Below are positions 37,548-47,154 of a DNA stretch of 64,000 nt, in pieces. Position 1 is the first letter of the stretch. Every line of letters starts with the position of its first letter. This stretch comes from Hymenobacter frigidus (lineage in GTDB: Bacteria > Bacteroidota > Bacteroidia > Cytophagales > Hymenobacteraceae): assembly GCF_014640435.1 (NCBI RefSeq), contig NZ_BMGY01000011.1, positions 224 to 64,223 of the forward strand, in the 5' to 3' direction. The translations under genes were made by a program, and so were the position numbers. Under the pieces are notes generated by a model that had not been told where the DNA came from, made no database searches, and saw nothing but the letters and a program-made list of their open reading frames with translations.

Positions 37548-38504
37548 ATGCCCAAACTACCCCTTGTAACTGTGGGAGTTGCGTCGTTCAATAACGCCCA
37601 ATATATTGTGGAAACATTAGATAGCATATACGCTTTAGATTATGCCGCCATTGAACTTATTATTGTAGATGATGCCTCCTCTGATGATTCTGTAGCCGTT
37701 ATCGAAGATTGGCTCTCTAGGCGTTATGACTATAATGGTCGACTCATTGCCCATGCTACCAATCAAGGAGTATGTCGAGTCTGCAACAGGTTCGTCGAAG
37801 AATCACGAGGTAAGTATGTTTGTTTTATTGGTTCAGATGATATTTATCTGCCACACAAGCTAGCCGTACAGGTAGCAATCATGGAAGCGGCTGCGCCTGA
37901 AGTGGGAGTTGTGTTCAGCGACATTAGCAGGATGAACTCAGATGGTCAGGTAACGCTGCCTCATTTATATAGTGGCGGCGAAGCGGTACCATACGAAGGT
38001 TGGGTATGGCTGGACTTATTACGTCTGAACTATGTACAAGCAATGGGAACGTTGATGCGTCGGAGTTGCTTCGACATGGTAGGTGCTTACGATGAGTCAC
38101 TTAGTTTTGAAGATTGGGATATGTGGCTACGCATAGCTCAGCAATTCCAATTTATTTACCATTCTGAAGTAACTGCCATTTATCGTGTGCATGGGGGTTC
38201 GGCTACGTTTCAGCGACGTGCTCAGATGGCTGAATCTTGTCTCAGATTGCTGCAAAAACAAATAGGGTTAAGCGCGGATGGGGATGTAATTATTACTCAA
38301 CATATCGCCCATTATGCTGAAGTGCTTTACTTGTTAGACCATCCGGACAGCGTAAAATGGCTGACCCGTCGCTGGCAGGTCCGGTACGACACGCGCAGTT
38401 TGGCTCTGCTCGTGCTGGCACGGATGGGAATACCGGCCCGGCGCATGTCGCAAGTATCTGGAGCTATCAAGCGGCTAATTGGTAGGAGCACGCCTTCAGT
38501 TTGA
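37548..38504 (+). CDS. GT2 glycosyltransferase with mosaic composition
   Basis: 318 residues. GT-A core LPLVTVGVASFNNAQYIVE, IELIIVDDASSDDS, and KYVCFIGSDDIYLPHK; EDWDMWLRIAQQF is the acceptor-side motif. The first 265 or so codons are AT-rich like the genes before it; the last 55 (from about 38340) switch abruptly to the GC-rich style. Start at 37548 (MPKLPLV); ATG at 37524 also possible. Confidence 0.82.
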   Translation: MPKLPLVTVGVASFNNAQYIVETLDSIYALDYAAIELIIVDDASSDDSVAVIEDWLSRRYDYNGRLIAHATNQGVCRVCNRFVEESRGKYVCFIGSDDIYLPHKLAVQVAIMEAAAPEVGVVFSDISRMNSDGQVTLPHLYSGGEAVPYEGWVWLDLLRLNYVQAMGTLMRRSCFDMVGAYDESLSFEDWDMWLRIAQQFQFIYHSEVTAIYRVHGGSATFQRRAQMAESCLRLLQKQIGLSADGDVIITQHIAHYAEVLYLLDHPDSVKWLTRRWQVRYDTRSLALLVLARMGIPARRMSQVSGAIKRLIGRSTPSV

Positions 38505-38614
38505 ACAATAGCCAAATATGTGTTCAGGGTCGCTAGTCAGAAGTGCTTGACTTTTGATTTGGTGTTTCTTTCATACCCAAGACATTCCGACTCTTTTATT
38601 ACGCAATAATTTAC

Positions 38615-39811
38615 ATGCCTACAATTAGAGGAGTCCGCTATCGATTATCGAATGCCCTGCACGCCGCAGCCAAAAAACTGTTTATGCCCCCCGGCGGCGG
38701 CTCTATTCGGGACATTGGTCAAGGGCAAATCGGTTCCCAGTCGAAACGTGCGCTCATCGTGTACGTGCTGCACGTTATTCCTTATTACGTGGCTGGCAAA
38801 CTTGATAGCGCGCCCATGCTCAACGAGCACTCTATGTATTGGGAAACCGTGGAGATGGTACGTCAGCTGAACGAGCGGGGCTACATCGTCGATTTCTACG
38901 ACGTGCATTGTCCGGAGGCTATAGCCTGGGAGCGGTACGAGGTAGCCTTCGTGCAGAGCGACCGGCTGGCCGAATGCCCCGCGACGGCAAAGGTAAAAAA
39001 GGTGTTCTATTGCACCGAGAATTACTGGGCCTTTCAGAACCTAGCTGAAATGACCCGCTTGCGCGACTTTCATCGGCGCACCGGCATCTGGGTGCGGCCC
39101 GAGCGGCAGACGCGCATTAGCTTTTCCGACGAGTACGCCGACTATATTACCTCGTTTGGGACGCCGTTTCAGCGCGAGCTCTACCATCCCCGGCCCGAAC
39201 GCCACCAGCTCAATATTTCGGTGGCCCAGCAGCCCGAACATGTGGTCAAGGACATTGCCGCTGCCCGCGCCAGCTTCGTGTGGCTGGGCAGCGGCGGAGC
39301 GATTCTAAAAGGCCTGGACCTGGCCGTGGAAGCCTTCGCCGGGCTGCCGGAAGCCACCCTCTACATTGCCGGCAACATTGAGCGCGAGGAGCGGCTGTGG
39401 CAGTGGCTGAAGCCGCAGCTGGCTCGGTACCCCAACCTGCGCTACTTGGGCTGGGTCGATGTGACTTCCCCGGCCTTTGCCAAGGTAGCTAATGGTAGCA
39501 TCGGGCAAGTGTACCCCAGCGCTTCTGAAGGCGGCGCGGGGGCCGTCGTTCAACTCCTGCATTTCGGATTGATTCCCATCGTGACACAAACTGCGGCAGC
39601 TTGCTCGGCTCACTTGGGCTTCGAGATAGACTCTCAGGAGCCGGAAATCATTATTGCCGATATCCAGCGCCATGTGCGCACCCTCTTGGCCTTGCATGAT
39701 GCCGACCTGCGCCAACGCTCCGACGCGGCCCGCGAATTTGCCGTGCAAAATCACACCCGGCCCGCCTACGCGGCCAGCTTTGGGGCCTTACTCGACCGCA
39801 TGGAGTTATAG
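38615..39811 (+). CDS. GT-B glycosyltransferase (GT4-like)
   Basis: 398 residues. The C-terminal half has the donor-site pattern: FVWLGSGGAILKGLDLAVEA, LYIAGNIEREERL, and VYPSASEGGAGAVVQLLHFG with the Glu expected to contact the nucleotide sugar. The N-terminal half is poorly conserved (acceptor side). Follows the composition breakpoint and is GC-rich. Confidence 0.75.
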   Translation: MPTIRGVRYRLSNALHAAAKKLFMPPGGGSIRDIGQGQIGSQSKRALIVYVLHVIPYYVAGKLDSAPMLNEHSMYWETVEMVRQLNERGYIVDFYDVHCPEAIAWERYEVAFVQSDRLAECPATAKVKKVFYCTENYWAFQNLAEMTRLRDFHRRTGIWVRPERQTRISFSDEYADYITSFGTPFQRELYHPRPERHQLNISVAQQPEHVVKDIAAARASFVWLGSGGAILKGLDLAVEAFAGLPEATLYIAGNIEREERLWQWLKPQLARYPNLRYLGWVDVTSPAFAKVANGSIGQVYPSASEGGAGAVVQLLHFGLIPIVTQTAAACSAHLGFEIDSQEPEIIIADIQRHVRTLLALHDADLRQRSDAAREFAVQNHTRPAYAASFGALLDRMEL

Positions 39812-39835
39812 CCCCCAGGCTACGTAGTAAAATCG

Positions 39836-39843
39836 TACCTTTA
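39836..39843 (+). promoter_or_regulatory. Possible -7 box before STELLO-like gene
   Basis: TACCTTTA, one mismatch to TAnnTTTG, inside a small palindrome (CTACGTAG ... TACGTAG), 69 bases before the ATG at 39913. Confidence 0.35.
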
Positions 39844-39912
39844 CGTAGCCAATGCCACGCCGCTTCCGGTACCACTGAAGGCCGGCCGCTTTTCTTTTTG
39901 TTGCCCATTACT

Positions 39913-40911
39913 ATGTCCAAAACGCACGTCGTTATCACGTCCATCTTCGCGCCCACCGAGGCCGTTGCCAAAATCGCTGCCATGTCCGACTACCAACTGG
40001 TGGTAGCGGGCGACAAAAAATCGCCGGCCAGCTGGCAGGTCGATGGGGTAGAGTACCTGTCGGTTGCCGACCAAGAAGCCCAGGGATTCAGTCTGAGTAC
40101 CAAGCTCCCTTTCAACCATTACGGGCGCAAGATGATGGGCTACTTGCACGCCATTCAGGCCGGGGCCAGCGTAATCGTGGATACCGACGACGACAATATT
40201 CCGTACGATGGCTGGGTATTCCCGGCTTTTGAAGGGACGTTCGCGGCTTCCCCAGTCAATAAAGGCTTTGTCAATATCTACAAGAATTTTACCAGCCACC
40301 ATATCTGGCCCCGCGGCTATCCACTCGACCTGATTCTGGACGACACCCACAACCTGAAGAAAGCCGACCTGACCGAGACGACGGCCAAAATAGGCATGTG
40401 GCAGGGCCTGGCCGACTCCGACCCGGACGTGGATGCCATTTACCGGCTGATTGACAACACGGAGGTATTCTTCGACAAGCGCAGCCCCATTGTGCTGGCC
40501 GAAGGCACGCTTTGCCCCTTCAACTCGCAGAATACGGCCGTGCGCCAGGAGCTTTTCCCGTTGCTCTACCTGCCGGCTTTCGTAACATTCCGATTCACCG
40601 ACATTCTGCGCGGCCTCGTGGCCCAGCCCATTATGTGGGCGCACGGCTACCGCCTGGGCTTCACCGAGGCCACGGTGCTTCAGGTGCGCAACCCCCACGA
40701 CTACATGAAGGATTTCGAGTCGGAAATCCCCTGCTACCTGCACCCCAACCACGTTATTGCCGCTGTAACCCGCGCCATCGACAAAGGCAATACTGTGAGC
40801 GAAAATCTGCGCCGGGCCTATGCCGAGCTGGCCAAGGAGAACATCGTGACAGCCCAGGAAATTGAATTGCTGGACCTGTGGCTGGCCGACGTGGCGGCCC
40901 TGACCAAATAA
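39913..40911 (+). CDS. STELLO/DUF288-like glycosyltransferase
   Basis: 332 residues. KTHVVITSIFAPTEAV at the start, GDKKSPASW, then the acidic VIVDTDDDNIPYDGW, the hallmark of the DUF288 (STELLO) family, plus WPRGYPLDLI and TLCPFNSQNTA. STELLO proteins were first studied in plants as Golgi proteins around cellulose synthase; bacterial homologs occur in polysaccharide loci. Enzymatic role here is inferred only. 8 bp before the next GT2 gene. Confidence 0.72.
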   Translation: MSKTHVVITSIFAPTEAVAKIAAMSDYQLVVAGDKKSPASWQVDGVEYLSVADQEAQGFSLSTKLPFNHYGRKMMGYLHAIQAGASVIVDTDDDNIPYDGWVFPAFEGTFAASPVNKGFVNIYKNFTSHHIWPRGYPLDLILDDTHNLKKADLTETTAKIGMWQGLADSDPDVDAIYRLIDNTEVFFDKRSPIVLAEGTLCPFNSQNTAVRQELFPLLYLPAFVTFRFTDILRGLVAQPIMWAHGYRLGFTEATVLQVRNPHDYMKDFESEIPCYLHPNHVIAAVTRAIDKGNTVSENLRRAYAELAKENIVTAQEIELLDLWLADVAALTK

Positions 40912-40919
40912 GCGGCCCC

Positions 40920-41900
40920 ATGCAGGAATTTCCTTCTGTTTCGGTGGTCATTCCGTCCTGGAATCAGGGCCGGTTCATTGACCGCACGCTGCTTAGCATT
41001 CTCAAACAGGATTACCCCGGCCCGATTGAGATTATCGTCTCGGACGGGGGCTCGACCGATGAGACGGTAGACGTGCTGAAGAAGTACGGCGACCGTCTCA
41101 TCTGGTGGTCGGCCAAGGACGAGGGCTTCGTTGATGCCGTAACCAAGGGCGTAGTCCGGGCTACTGGCGAGATTCTGGCCATCCAAAGCTCCGACGACTA
41201 CTACTTGCCCGGCGCTTTTCGTAAGATGGCGGCCGCGTTTCAGCAGTATCCCGAAGCCAGCTTCATTTCTGGGGGCGAGTATGCGATTAACCTCCAGGGT
41301 AACATCATTAGCAGCAGCGCTCCGACCGGGGCTATTACGCCGCGCACCATTCTGTTTCAAACGGTGCCGCCTCAGCACGCCACGTTTGTTAAGCGCCGGT
41401 TCTTTGAAGAAACCGGCGGCATGCGGCGGGAAGTGGATATGTGCGCCGACATCGACCAGTGGTACCGGGTAGCCCACCTGGCTGCCGGGCACTACATTCC
41501 CGACATGCTGGCCGTGTACCAGCTGCACCCCGACCAGCGCACGGCCACCAGCGACAAGTGGTTTCCGAACCTGGTGAAGATGGTAGAGCTCTGCGAGCAG
41601 GAGCCGCGCTACGGGCAGCTGTTTCACCTCACCGACGAGGAGCGGCGCAACCTCTACACCTATTGGGAGATTAATTGGACAGGCAAGCGTGACATGAGCG
41701 CCGCCCGGCCCATTGCCTTCCGCAAGTTGTCCGGTCTACTGGGGTACAGTGCCCGCACCCGCCGCATGATTCTGGGGGCTAGCATCAATCCGCTGGTGAA
41801 GAAACTGATGCCCCAAAGCCTGCTGAAAACTCTGAAACCAGTCCCCGCCGCCGCGGCTCAGGCCCCAGCCGTGGACCTGGACTGGTGGAAGACAGCTTAA
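40920..41900 (+). CDS. GT2 glycosyltransferase
   Basis: 326 residues. FPSVSVVIPSWNQGRFIDRT, IEIIVSDGGSTDETVD and ILAIQSSDDYYLPG give the GT-A nucleotide- and metal-binding sites; QHATFVKRRFFEE is acceptor-side. Its stop lies directly next to the target site of the following IS, so the coding region is untouched. Confidence 0.82.
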   Translation: MQEFPSVSVVIPSWNQGRFIDRTLLSILKQDYPGPIEIIVSDGGSTDETVDVLKKYGDRLIWWSAKDEGFVDAVTKGVVRATGEILAIQSSDDYYLPGAFRKMAAAFQQYPEASFISGGEYAINLQGNIISSSAPTGAITPRTILFQTVPPQHATFVKRRFFEETGGMRREVDMCADIDQWYRVAHLAAGHYIPDMLAVYQLHPDQRTATSDKWFPNLVKMVELCEQEPRYGQLFHLTDEERRNLYTYWEINWTGKRDMSAARPIAFRKLSGLLGYSARTRRMILGASINPLVKKLMPQSLLKTLKPVPAAAAQAPAVDLDWWKTA

Positions 41901-41907
41901 CTGTTAA

Positions 41908-43023
41908 CTGATGTTACGCAGTCGTTGGGCATCTTAGCCCGTTTAGCAGCTTATGATGACTTGCACGCTGGACCTGTACACGGATTATTTGCTGAGTTCG
42001 ACGGGTCCGACCACGGCCACGGGCTTATCGCGGCTGCTGGACGGGGCGTTGAGCCACGACCACATCACGCGCTGGCTGAGTCAGGGAACCTACGGCCCGG
42101 CCGAGGTCTGGCGGCAGGCCAAGCCCCTGATTCGGCAGGCAGAAGCCCGGCGGCCGACCGAAGAGTTTGCCGTGCTCATCGTCGACGATTCGGTGCTGGA
42201 AAAGGCGCACACCGACGCCAACGAGCTGATTTGCACGCACTGGGACCACAGCCAGCAGCGGTACGTCAAGGGCCTGAACTTCGTCACCTTGCTCTACCAG
42301 GCCGGGGAGTTGGCCCTGCCCATCGCCGTCGAGCTGGTGCGTAAAACGGTGCCCGTCTACCAGCCCAAGACCCAGAAAACCAGCTACCAGAGCCCGTTTA
42401 CCAAGAATGAGTACCTGCAGCAGATGCTGCGCGTAGCCCAGCAACAGGTGGCCTACCGCTACTTGCTGGCCGACAGCTGGTATGCCTCGGCCGAGAACAT
42501 GACCCTGGTGCGGGCCCTGGGCCACCACTTTCTTTTTGCCCTCGAAAGCAGCCGCACCGTGGCCCTGAGCGAAGCCGACCGTGCGCAAGGCCGGTTCCAG
42601 TCCGTGCAGTCGCTGGTGTTTCCCGATACGCAACCCTTGCGCGTCTATTTGCGGGCCGTTCAAGAGGCGGTGCTCGTGAGTAAACAAGTCTTTACAAACC
42701 AGGACGGGAGCCAGGGTATTTTGTATCTGGTCAGCAGCGACACCGACCTGGACCAGGCCCAACTGACCACGATTTACCAGAGACGGTGGAAAGTGGAAGA
42801 ATACCACAAGTCGCTCAAACAGAATGCCTCGATGGCAAAATCACCCACCAAAACCCTGGCCACGCAAGCCACGCACTTCTTCGCCGCCGTGCTGGCCTAC
42901 ACCAAACTGGAGGTGCTCAAGCTCAAATGCGGCATCGGGCATTTTCGCCTCAAAGCCCAACTCTATACCGTCGGCCTGAAAGCCATGTACCATCAACTCA
43001 CCCTACTCCGTGCGTAACATCAG
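41908..43023 (+). mobile_element. IS701/IS4-like element with 7-bp TSD
   Basis: 1116 bp with ends CTGATGTTACGCA (left) and the same reversed at the right end, flanked by CTGTTAA at 41901-41907 and 43024-43030. One intact transposase in the direction of the locus. It falls between the GT2 stop and the fucose synthase gene; readthrough could affect the genes downstream. Confidence 0.88.
41953..43017 (+). CDS. IS701/IS4-like DDE transposase
   Basis: 354 residues, intact. Catalytic Asp in VLIVDDSVLEK, Asp in YLLADSWYASAEN, and Glu in RRWKVEEYHKSLKQNA. Not closely related to the transposase at 3944, although both share the VDDSV and DSWYA motifs. A second ATG follows directly (41956). Confidence 0.88.
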   Translation: MMTCTLDLYTDYLLSSTGPTTATGLSRLLDGALSHDHITRWLSQGTYGPAEVWRQAKPLIRQAEARRPTEEFAVLIVDDSVLEKAHTDANELICTHWDHSQQRYVKGLNFVTLLYQAGELALPIAVELVRKTVPVYQPKTQKTSYQSPFTKNEYLQQMLRVAQQQVAYRYLLADSWYASAENMTLVRALGHHFLFALESSRTVALSEADRAQGRFQSVQSLVFPDTQPLRVYLRAVQEAVLVSKQVFTNQDGSQGILYLVSSDTDLDQAQLTTIYQRRWKVEEYHKSLKQNASMAKSPTKTLATQATHFFAAVLAYTKLEVLKLKCGIGHFRLKAQLYTVGLKAMYHQLTLLRA

Positions 43024-43109
43024 CTGTTAAGACCAAGGGAACATATTCAGTCTCAGACTGCTTTAGAAAAAAATTAAGCATCAATAGCTTTGTATAAATG
43101 TATTAAATA

Positions 43110-44054
43110 ATGGAAAAAAGTGCTAAAATCTACGTAGCCGGCCACCGTGGAATGGTTGGCTCAGCCATGATGCGCCGCCTGAAAAAAGCAGGTTACAATA
43201 ATTTGGTAACGCGTACCTCAGCTGAGCTGGACCTGCGGAATCAGGCAGCCGTGACAGACTTCTTCGCGGAAGAGCGTCCTGAATACGTGGTGCTGGCTGC
43301 TGCCAAAGTAGGGGGCATCAATGCCAATAATACCTACCGGGCAGAGTTTTTATTCGACAACTTGATGATGGAGGCTAATGTCATTCATCAGAGCTACGTG
43401 CAGGGGGTGAAAAAGCTGCTGCTGCTGGGCTCGTCGTGCATCTACCCCAAGCTGGCTCCGCAGCCACTGCAGGAAAATGCCTTGCTGACCGGCCCTCTTG
43501 AATACACCAATGAGCCCTACGCCATTGCCAAAATCGCGGGTATTAAATTGTGTGAGACCTATCGTGCACAGTACGGTTGCGATTTTATCTCGGCGATGCC
43601 CACTAACCTTTATGGGCCAAATGATAATTACGACCTGCAAAACTCTCACGTATTGCCCGCCCTTATTCGTAAGTTTCACGAAGCCCGGGAAGCCGACTTG
43701 CCCGAGGTAGAGGTGTGGGGCTCGGGCAATCCGCGCCGGGAGTTTTTGCACGTCGACGACCTAGCCGATGCCTGCTTCTACTTGTTAGAGCATTACAGCA
43801 GCCCCGAGCCCGTGAACGTGGGTACCGGCGAAGACTTGAGTATTCGAGAACTGGCTGATTTGGTGGCGCGCACTGTAGGGTATACCGGGGCTTTACGCTT
43901 TGATGCCACTATGCCCGATGGTACCCCGCGCAAGCTCATGAACGTGGATAAGCTGGCCGAGTTGGGTTGGCGTTACCAGATTGGGCTGCCAGAAGGGTTG
44001 CGAGCTGTGTACAAGGAGTATGCTGAGCAGCCCGAAGCGGCGGTGATGCGGTAA
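43110..44054 (+). CDS. fcl: GDP-L-fucose synthase
   Basis: 314 residues. It epimerises and reduces GDP-4-keto-6-deoxymannose to GDP-L-fucose. NADP site [48 protein letters not shown] with catalytic Ser and Cys; Tyr137 and Lys141 in [27 protein letters not shown]. The substrate-making dehydratase (gmd) is 4 kb further on at 48206. Confidence 0.92.
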   Translation: MEKSAKIYVAGHRGMVGSAMMRRLKKAGYNNLVTRTSAELDLRNQAAVTDFFAEERPEYVVLAAAKVGGINANNTYRAEFLFDNLMMEANVIHQSYVQGVKKLLLLGSSCIYPKLAPQPLQENALLTGPLEYTNEPYAIAKIAGIKLCETYRAQYGCDFISAMPTNLYGPNDNYDLQNSHVLPALIRKFHEAREADLPEVEVWGSGNPRREFLHVDDLADACFYLLEHYSSPEPVNVGTGEDLSIRELADLVARTVGYTGALRFDATMPDGTPRKLMNVDKLAELGWRYQIGLPEGLRAVYKEYAEQPEAAVMR

Positions 44055-44429
44055 CTGTCAAGCCTGGCAGGCAGTTAGCCAGCACGACGCTTTGGGGGCC
44101 TGAAAAATAATTTCTTTGCTGTGGGTTGTAGAAGCCGACGGAACGGTACTGGAAGTTATATTTCAGTACAGGTTCTGTGGGCTTTTACAGCTTATAGAAT
44201 GAAGCTATCCACTCAAATGTCAGCGGAGCTAATGGGAGACGCAAAAATGCGTATTTACACCGTTCTCGCAATATAATTCGTGATGAGTACAAAAGCACAC
44301 ACGCTAAGTCCTCGTAATATGATATGGCTTGTATTAATAAAAAAAACAAGTATATTTATCACTATTAATAAATAAATAAGCGTTTCCACTTGAATAGTTT
44401 ATCTTTGTAGCCGCGTTCTCCGTACTCTG
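44055..44429 (+). other. Intergenic with promoter before aminotransferase
   Basis: 375 bases, no supported gene. AT-rich from about 44300. TATCTTTG at 44400-44407, 22 bases before the ATG at 44430, matches the -7 box; a TTG at proper spacing is not clear. A small hairpin GTACTG...CAGTAC lies near 44142-44165. Runs such as TATTAATAAA and ATTAATAAATAAATAAG just upstream of the promoter might be an UP-like region or regulator site. Confidence 0.5.
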
Positions 44430-45587
44430 ATGGCCCATAGTTCAACCGCGCCGCTCGCGCCATTTGTGAATCTTTCACCAGGCGGCACCATTTCTCTGTT
44501 TGCCACTTTCGTGCATCCTATGGCCCTGCAGCGCGTTGGCGATGTGCTGGCCAGTACCTTTCTTAGCGAAGGAAAGCTGGTTCGGGAATTTGAAGCCTGC
44601 TTGAGCACTGATTTGGGCCTGTTGCACCCGGCGGCACTCAACAGTGGTACCAGCGCACTGCATCTGGCCCTGGAGGTTGCCGGGATTGGAAGGGGTGACG
44701 AGGTCATTCTGGCTCCGCAAACGTTTATCGCCTCGGCCCTGACTGTGGTGCAGACCGGCGCCACTCCCGTTTTTGCCGACATACAGTACGAAACCGGCAA
44801 TATCGACCCCACCAATATCGAGCACCGCATCACGGCGCGTACAAAGGCCATTATGGCGGTACACTGGGGGGGCTACCCTTGCGACCTGGCCGAAATACAG
44901 GCCATTGCCGACCGGTATGGGCTGGTGGTAATTGAGGATGCCGCCCATGCGCCGGGCGCAACCTATCAGGGCCGCGCCATTGGCTCGATTTCCGATTATA
45001 CCTGCTTTTCGTTTCAGGCTATCAAGCACCTCACTACCGGTGATGGCGGCGCGCTGTGCGCCCGCGACCCGGAGAAGGCCTACGAGGTATTCCGCCGACG
45101 TTGGTTTGGTATTGACCGGGCTAGCTCGCCGGTATCGGAGCTGGGAGAGCGAGAGTATGACCTGACCGATATAGGCTACAAGTACCACCTCTCAGACTTT
45201 GCCGCGGCACTCGGGCTGGCCAATCTGGAGGGCTTTGGCGAGCGGATGCTGCGGCGTAGGGCCCTGGTGCGCCGGTATCAGGATGGATTACAAAACGTGA
45301 CCGGGCTGACGCACTTCGTGCATCAGCCCGACCGTGAAAGCGCGCACTGGCTGTTTGGATTTCACGTGGCGGACCGGCTGCAGTTTGTCCGGCGGCTCAA
45401 AGCCAGCGGAATTGCCAGTTCGGTGGTGCATGACGGTATTGACCACAATAGCTTATTCGGTGGTAAGCGTTCGGAACTGACGCAGCAGCGCCGATTCGAC
45501 CAGACCCAGATTCATATCCCCATGCATGATGAACTGACCAGCGAGCAGGTGGATTACATTATACACACAATTCGACAGGGATGGTAA
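44430..45587 (+). CDS. DegT/DnrJ/EryC1 sugar aminotransferase (perosamine-synthase-like)
   Basis: 385 residues. [49 protein letters not shown] and PLP Lys199 in FSFQAIKHLTTGDGGALC. Because the locus encodes Gmd, a GDP-4-keto-6-deoxymannose C4 aminotransferase (perosamine synthase type) is the best guess; a dTDP or UDP substrate is possible. Own promoter; overlaps the next gene by 7 bp. Confidence 0.78.
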   Translation: MAHSSTAPLAPFVNLSPGGTISLFATFVHPMALQRVGDVLASTFLSEGKLVREFEACLSTDLGLLHPAALNSGTSALHLALEVAGIGRGDEVILAPQTFIASALTVVQTGATPVFADIQYETGNIDPTNIEHRITARTKAIMAVHWGGYPCDLAEIQAIADRYGLVVIEDAAHAPGATYQGRAIGSISDYTCFSFQAIKHLTTGDGGALCARDPEKAYEVFRRRWFGIDRASSPVSELGEREYDLTDIGYKYHLSDFAAALGLANLEGFGERMLRRRALVRRYQDGLQNVTGLTHFVHQPDRESAHWLFGFHVADRLQFVRRLKASGIASSVVHDGIDHNSLFGGKRSELTQQRRFDQTQIHIPMHDELTSEQVDYIIHTIRQGW

Positions 45588-46528
45588 ACTCAGCCATGCA
45601 AGTTGTGTTATTCGGGGCCTCAGGCTTTGCTGGCCATAACGTGGCCGATGCGCTGCGCCAATATGGCGTGGCATTCGTGGGCGCGTCGCTCAGTACGGGT
45701 GTCGATTTGCGAGACCCGGCCGGAACCGCCGCGTTTCTGGCACGGCACCGGCCCACGCATATCATCAATTGTGCCGCCCACGTGGGCAGCCTCAACTACG
45801 TGACCGACCAAGCCGCTACCGTGATAGTCGACAATGCGCGCATGATAATGGGCATGTATGAGGCTGTCGCGGAGGTCTGTCCCGAAGCATTGGTCATCAA
45901 TCCTATTGCCAACTGCGCCTACCCGGCTGCGTCCGATATCTTTCAGGAGGACGAGTGGCTGAATGGTCATCTGCATCGCTCGGTGCTGAGCTACGGGGCC
46001 AGCCGCCGCTTACTATGGGCCGTGGCCGAGTGCTTCCAAATTCAGTACGGGGTACGGAGCATTCACCTGCTCACGCCCAATATGTACGGTCCTTACGACT
46101 CCACCGACCCCGACAAAGCGCATGCGTTGAATGCGCTGATTTCTAAATTCGTGAAAGCTCGGAATACTGGTCAGGCTGAATTGGATATCTGGGGAACCGG
46201 GGCGGCGATTCGCGAGTGGCTGTTCGCCCCCGACTTTGCGCGGCTGGTGTGGGAAGTGCTGCAACATCCTGACCGGGTGGGGCTGGAAGAACCAACCAAC
46301 CTGGCCCAGCACGAAGGCATCAGCGTAAAGGAACTAGTGGCAGTCATTCAAGCCATCTTCAATTACCAGGGCAAGCTCGTTTGGGATTCTACGAAGACTG
46401 ATGGAGCCCCTAAAAAAGTGATGAGCGATGTAAAGTTTCGTCAGGTATTCCCTGATTTCGAGTTTACGCCTTTTACACAAGGAATCGCGACTACAATTGC
46501 TTACTACGAATCAGTTTATCCGTATTAA
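45581..46528 (+). CDS. NAD-dependent epimerase-like protein with altered active site
   Basis: 315 residues, GDP-fucose-synthase-like Rossmann protein: VVLFGASGFAGHNVADAL, DLRDPAGTAAFLA, LLTPNMYGPYDST. The active site differs from the true fucose synthase in this window: SSCIYP is ANCAYP (Ser to Asn) and YAIAK is YGASR (catalytic Lys to Arg). From memory, similar YGxxRR variants exist in uncharacterised relatives. It may catalyse another reaction on a GDP-sugar. The second ATG at 45596 (MQVVLFGASG) may be the true start. Confidence 0.72.
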   Translation: MVNSAMQVVLFGASGFAGHNVADALRQYGVAFVGASLSTGVDLRDPAGTAAFLARHRPTHIINCAAHVGSLNYVTDQAATVIVDNARMIMGMYEAVAEVCPEALVINPIANCAYPAASDIFQEDEWLNGHLHRSVLSYGASRRLLWAVAECFQIQYGVRSIHLLTPNMYGPYDSTDPDKAHALNALISKFVKARNTGQAELDIWGTGAAIREWLFAPDFARLVWEVLQHPDRVGLEEPTNLAQHEGISVKELVAVIQAIFNYQGKLVWDSTKTDGAPKKVMSDVKFRQVFPDFEFTPFTQGIATTIAYYESVYPY

Positions 46529-46531
46529 GTA

Positions 46532-47101
46532 ATGGCTACCGCCCACCTGTTGCATTCGCCGGCCTATGATACCACCAAGCTGCTGAGCTGCGGTGAGGAT
46601 GTATTCATCAGCGCCAACGTGGAAATCCGGCGGCCCCGTCTCATGCGGGTGGGCAGCCACGTCGCCATTGATTCGGGCCTCTACCTGACTACTGCTGCCG
46701 AAATCGGCGATTATACCCACCTGGGCCCTTATCTGACCATCATCGGTGGGGCAGAGAGTGTTTTTGTTATGGAGGATTTTGTAACCATCGGAGCGGGGAG
46801 TCGGCTAGTCTGCGGCTCTGACCGTTTCCTGGGCGATGGCTTCACCAGCATCACCGTGCCCGAGGAATTTCGGGATACCGTGGATATTGGTGTTATTCGC
46901 TGTGCCCGCTTCGCGGGCATTGGGACCAATGTGGTAATTATGCCCAATGTGACGATTGGAGAAGGCAGCGTGGTGGGAGCCTGCTCGCTGGTGACAAAGG
47001 ACACCGAGCCCTGGACTATCTACGTGGGCGTACCAGCCCGGCCGGTAAAGGTTCGGCCGCGTGAAAAGATGCTGGAATATGCCAGGCAAATGGGCTACTA
47101 G
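46532..47101 (+). CDS. Left-handed beta-helix acyltransferase (189 aa)
   Basis: Hexapeptide-repeat acyltransferase of the Vat/WbbJ kind: DVFISANVEIRRPRLMRVG, MEDFVTIGAGSRLVCGSD, NVVIMPNVTIGEGSVVGA, VGVPARPVKVRP. Three bases after the epimerase stop. It probably O- or N-acylates the sugar made by the two preceding enzymes. Confidence 0.8.
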   Translation: MATAHLLHSPAYDTTKLLSCGEDVFISANVEIRRPRLMRVGSHVAIDSGLYLTTAAEIGDYTHLGPYLTIIGGAESVFVMEDFVTIGAGSRLVCGSDRFLGDGFTSITVPEEFRDTVDIGVIRCARFAGIGTNVVIMPNVTIGEGSVVGACSLVTKDTEPWTIYVGVPARPVKVRPREKMLEYARQMGY

Positions 47102-47154
47102 GCTGGTTTTTCGCGTATCATCAATTAAGTTACTTCACCCGCCGCAATTTATTT

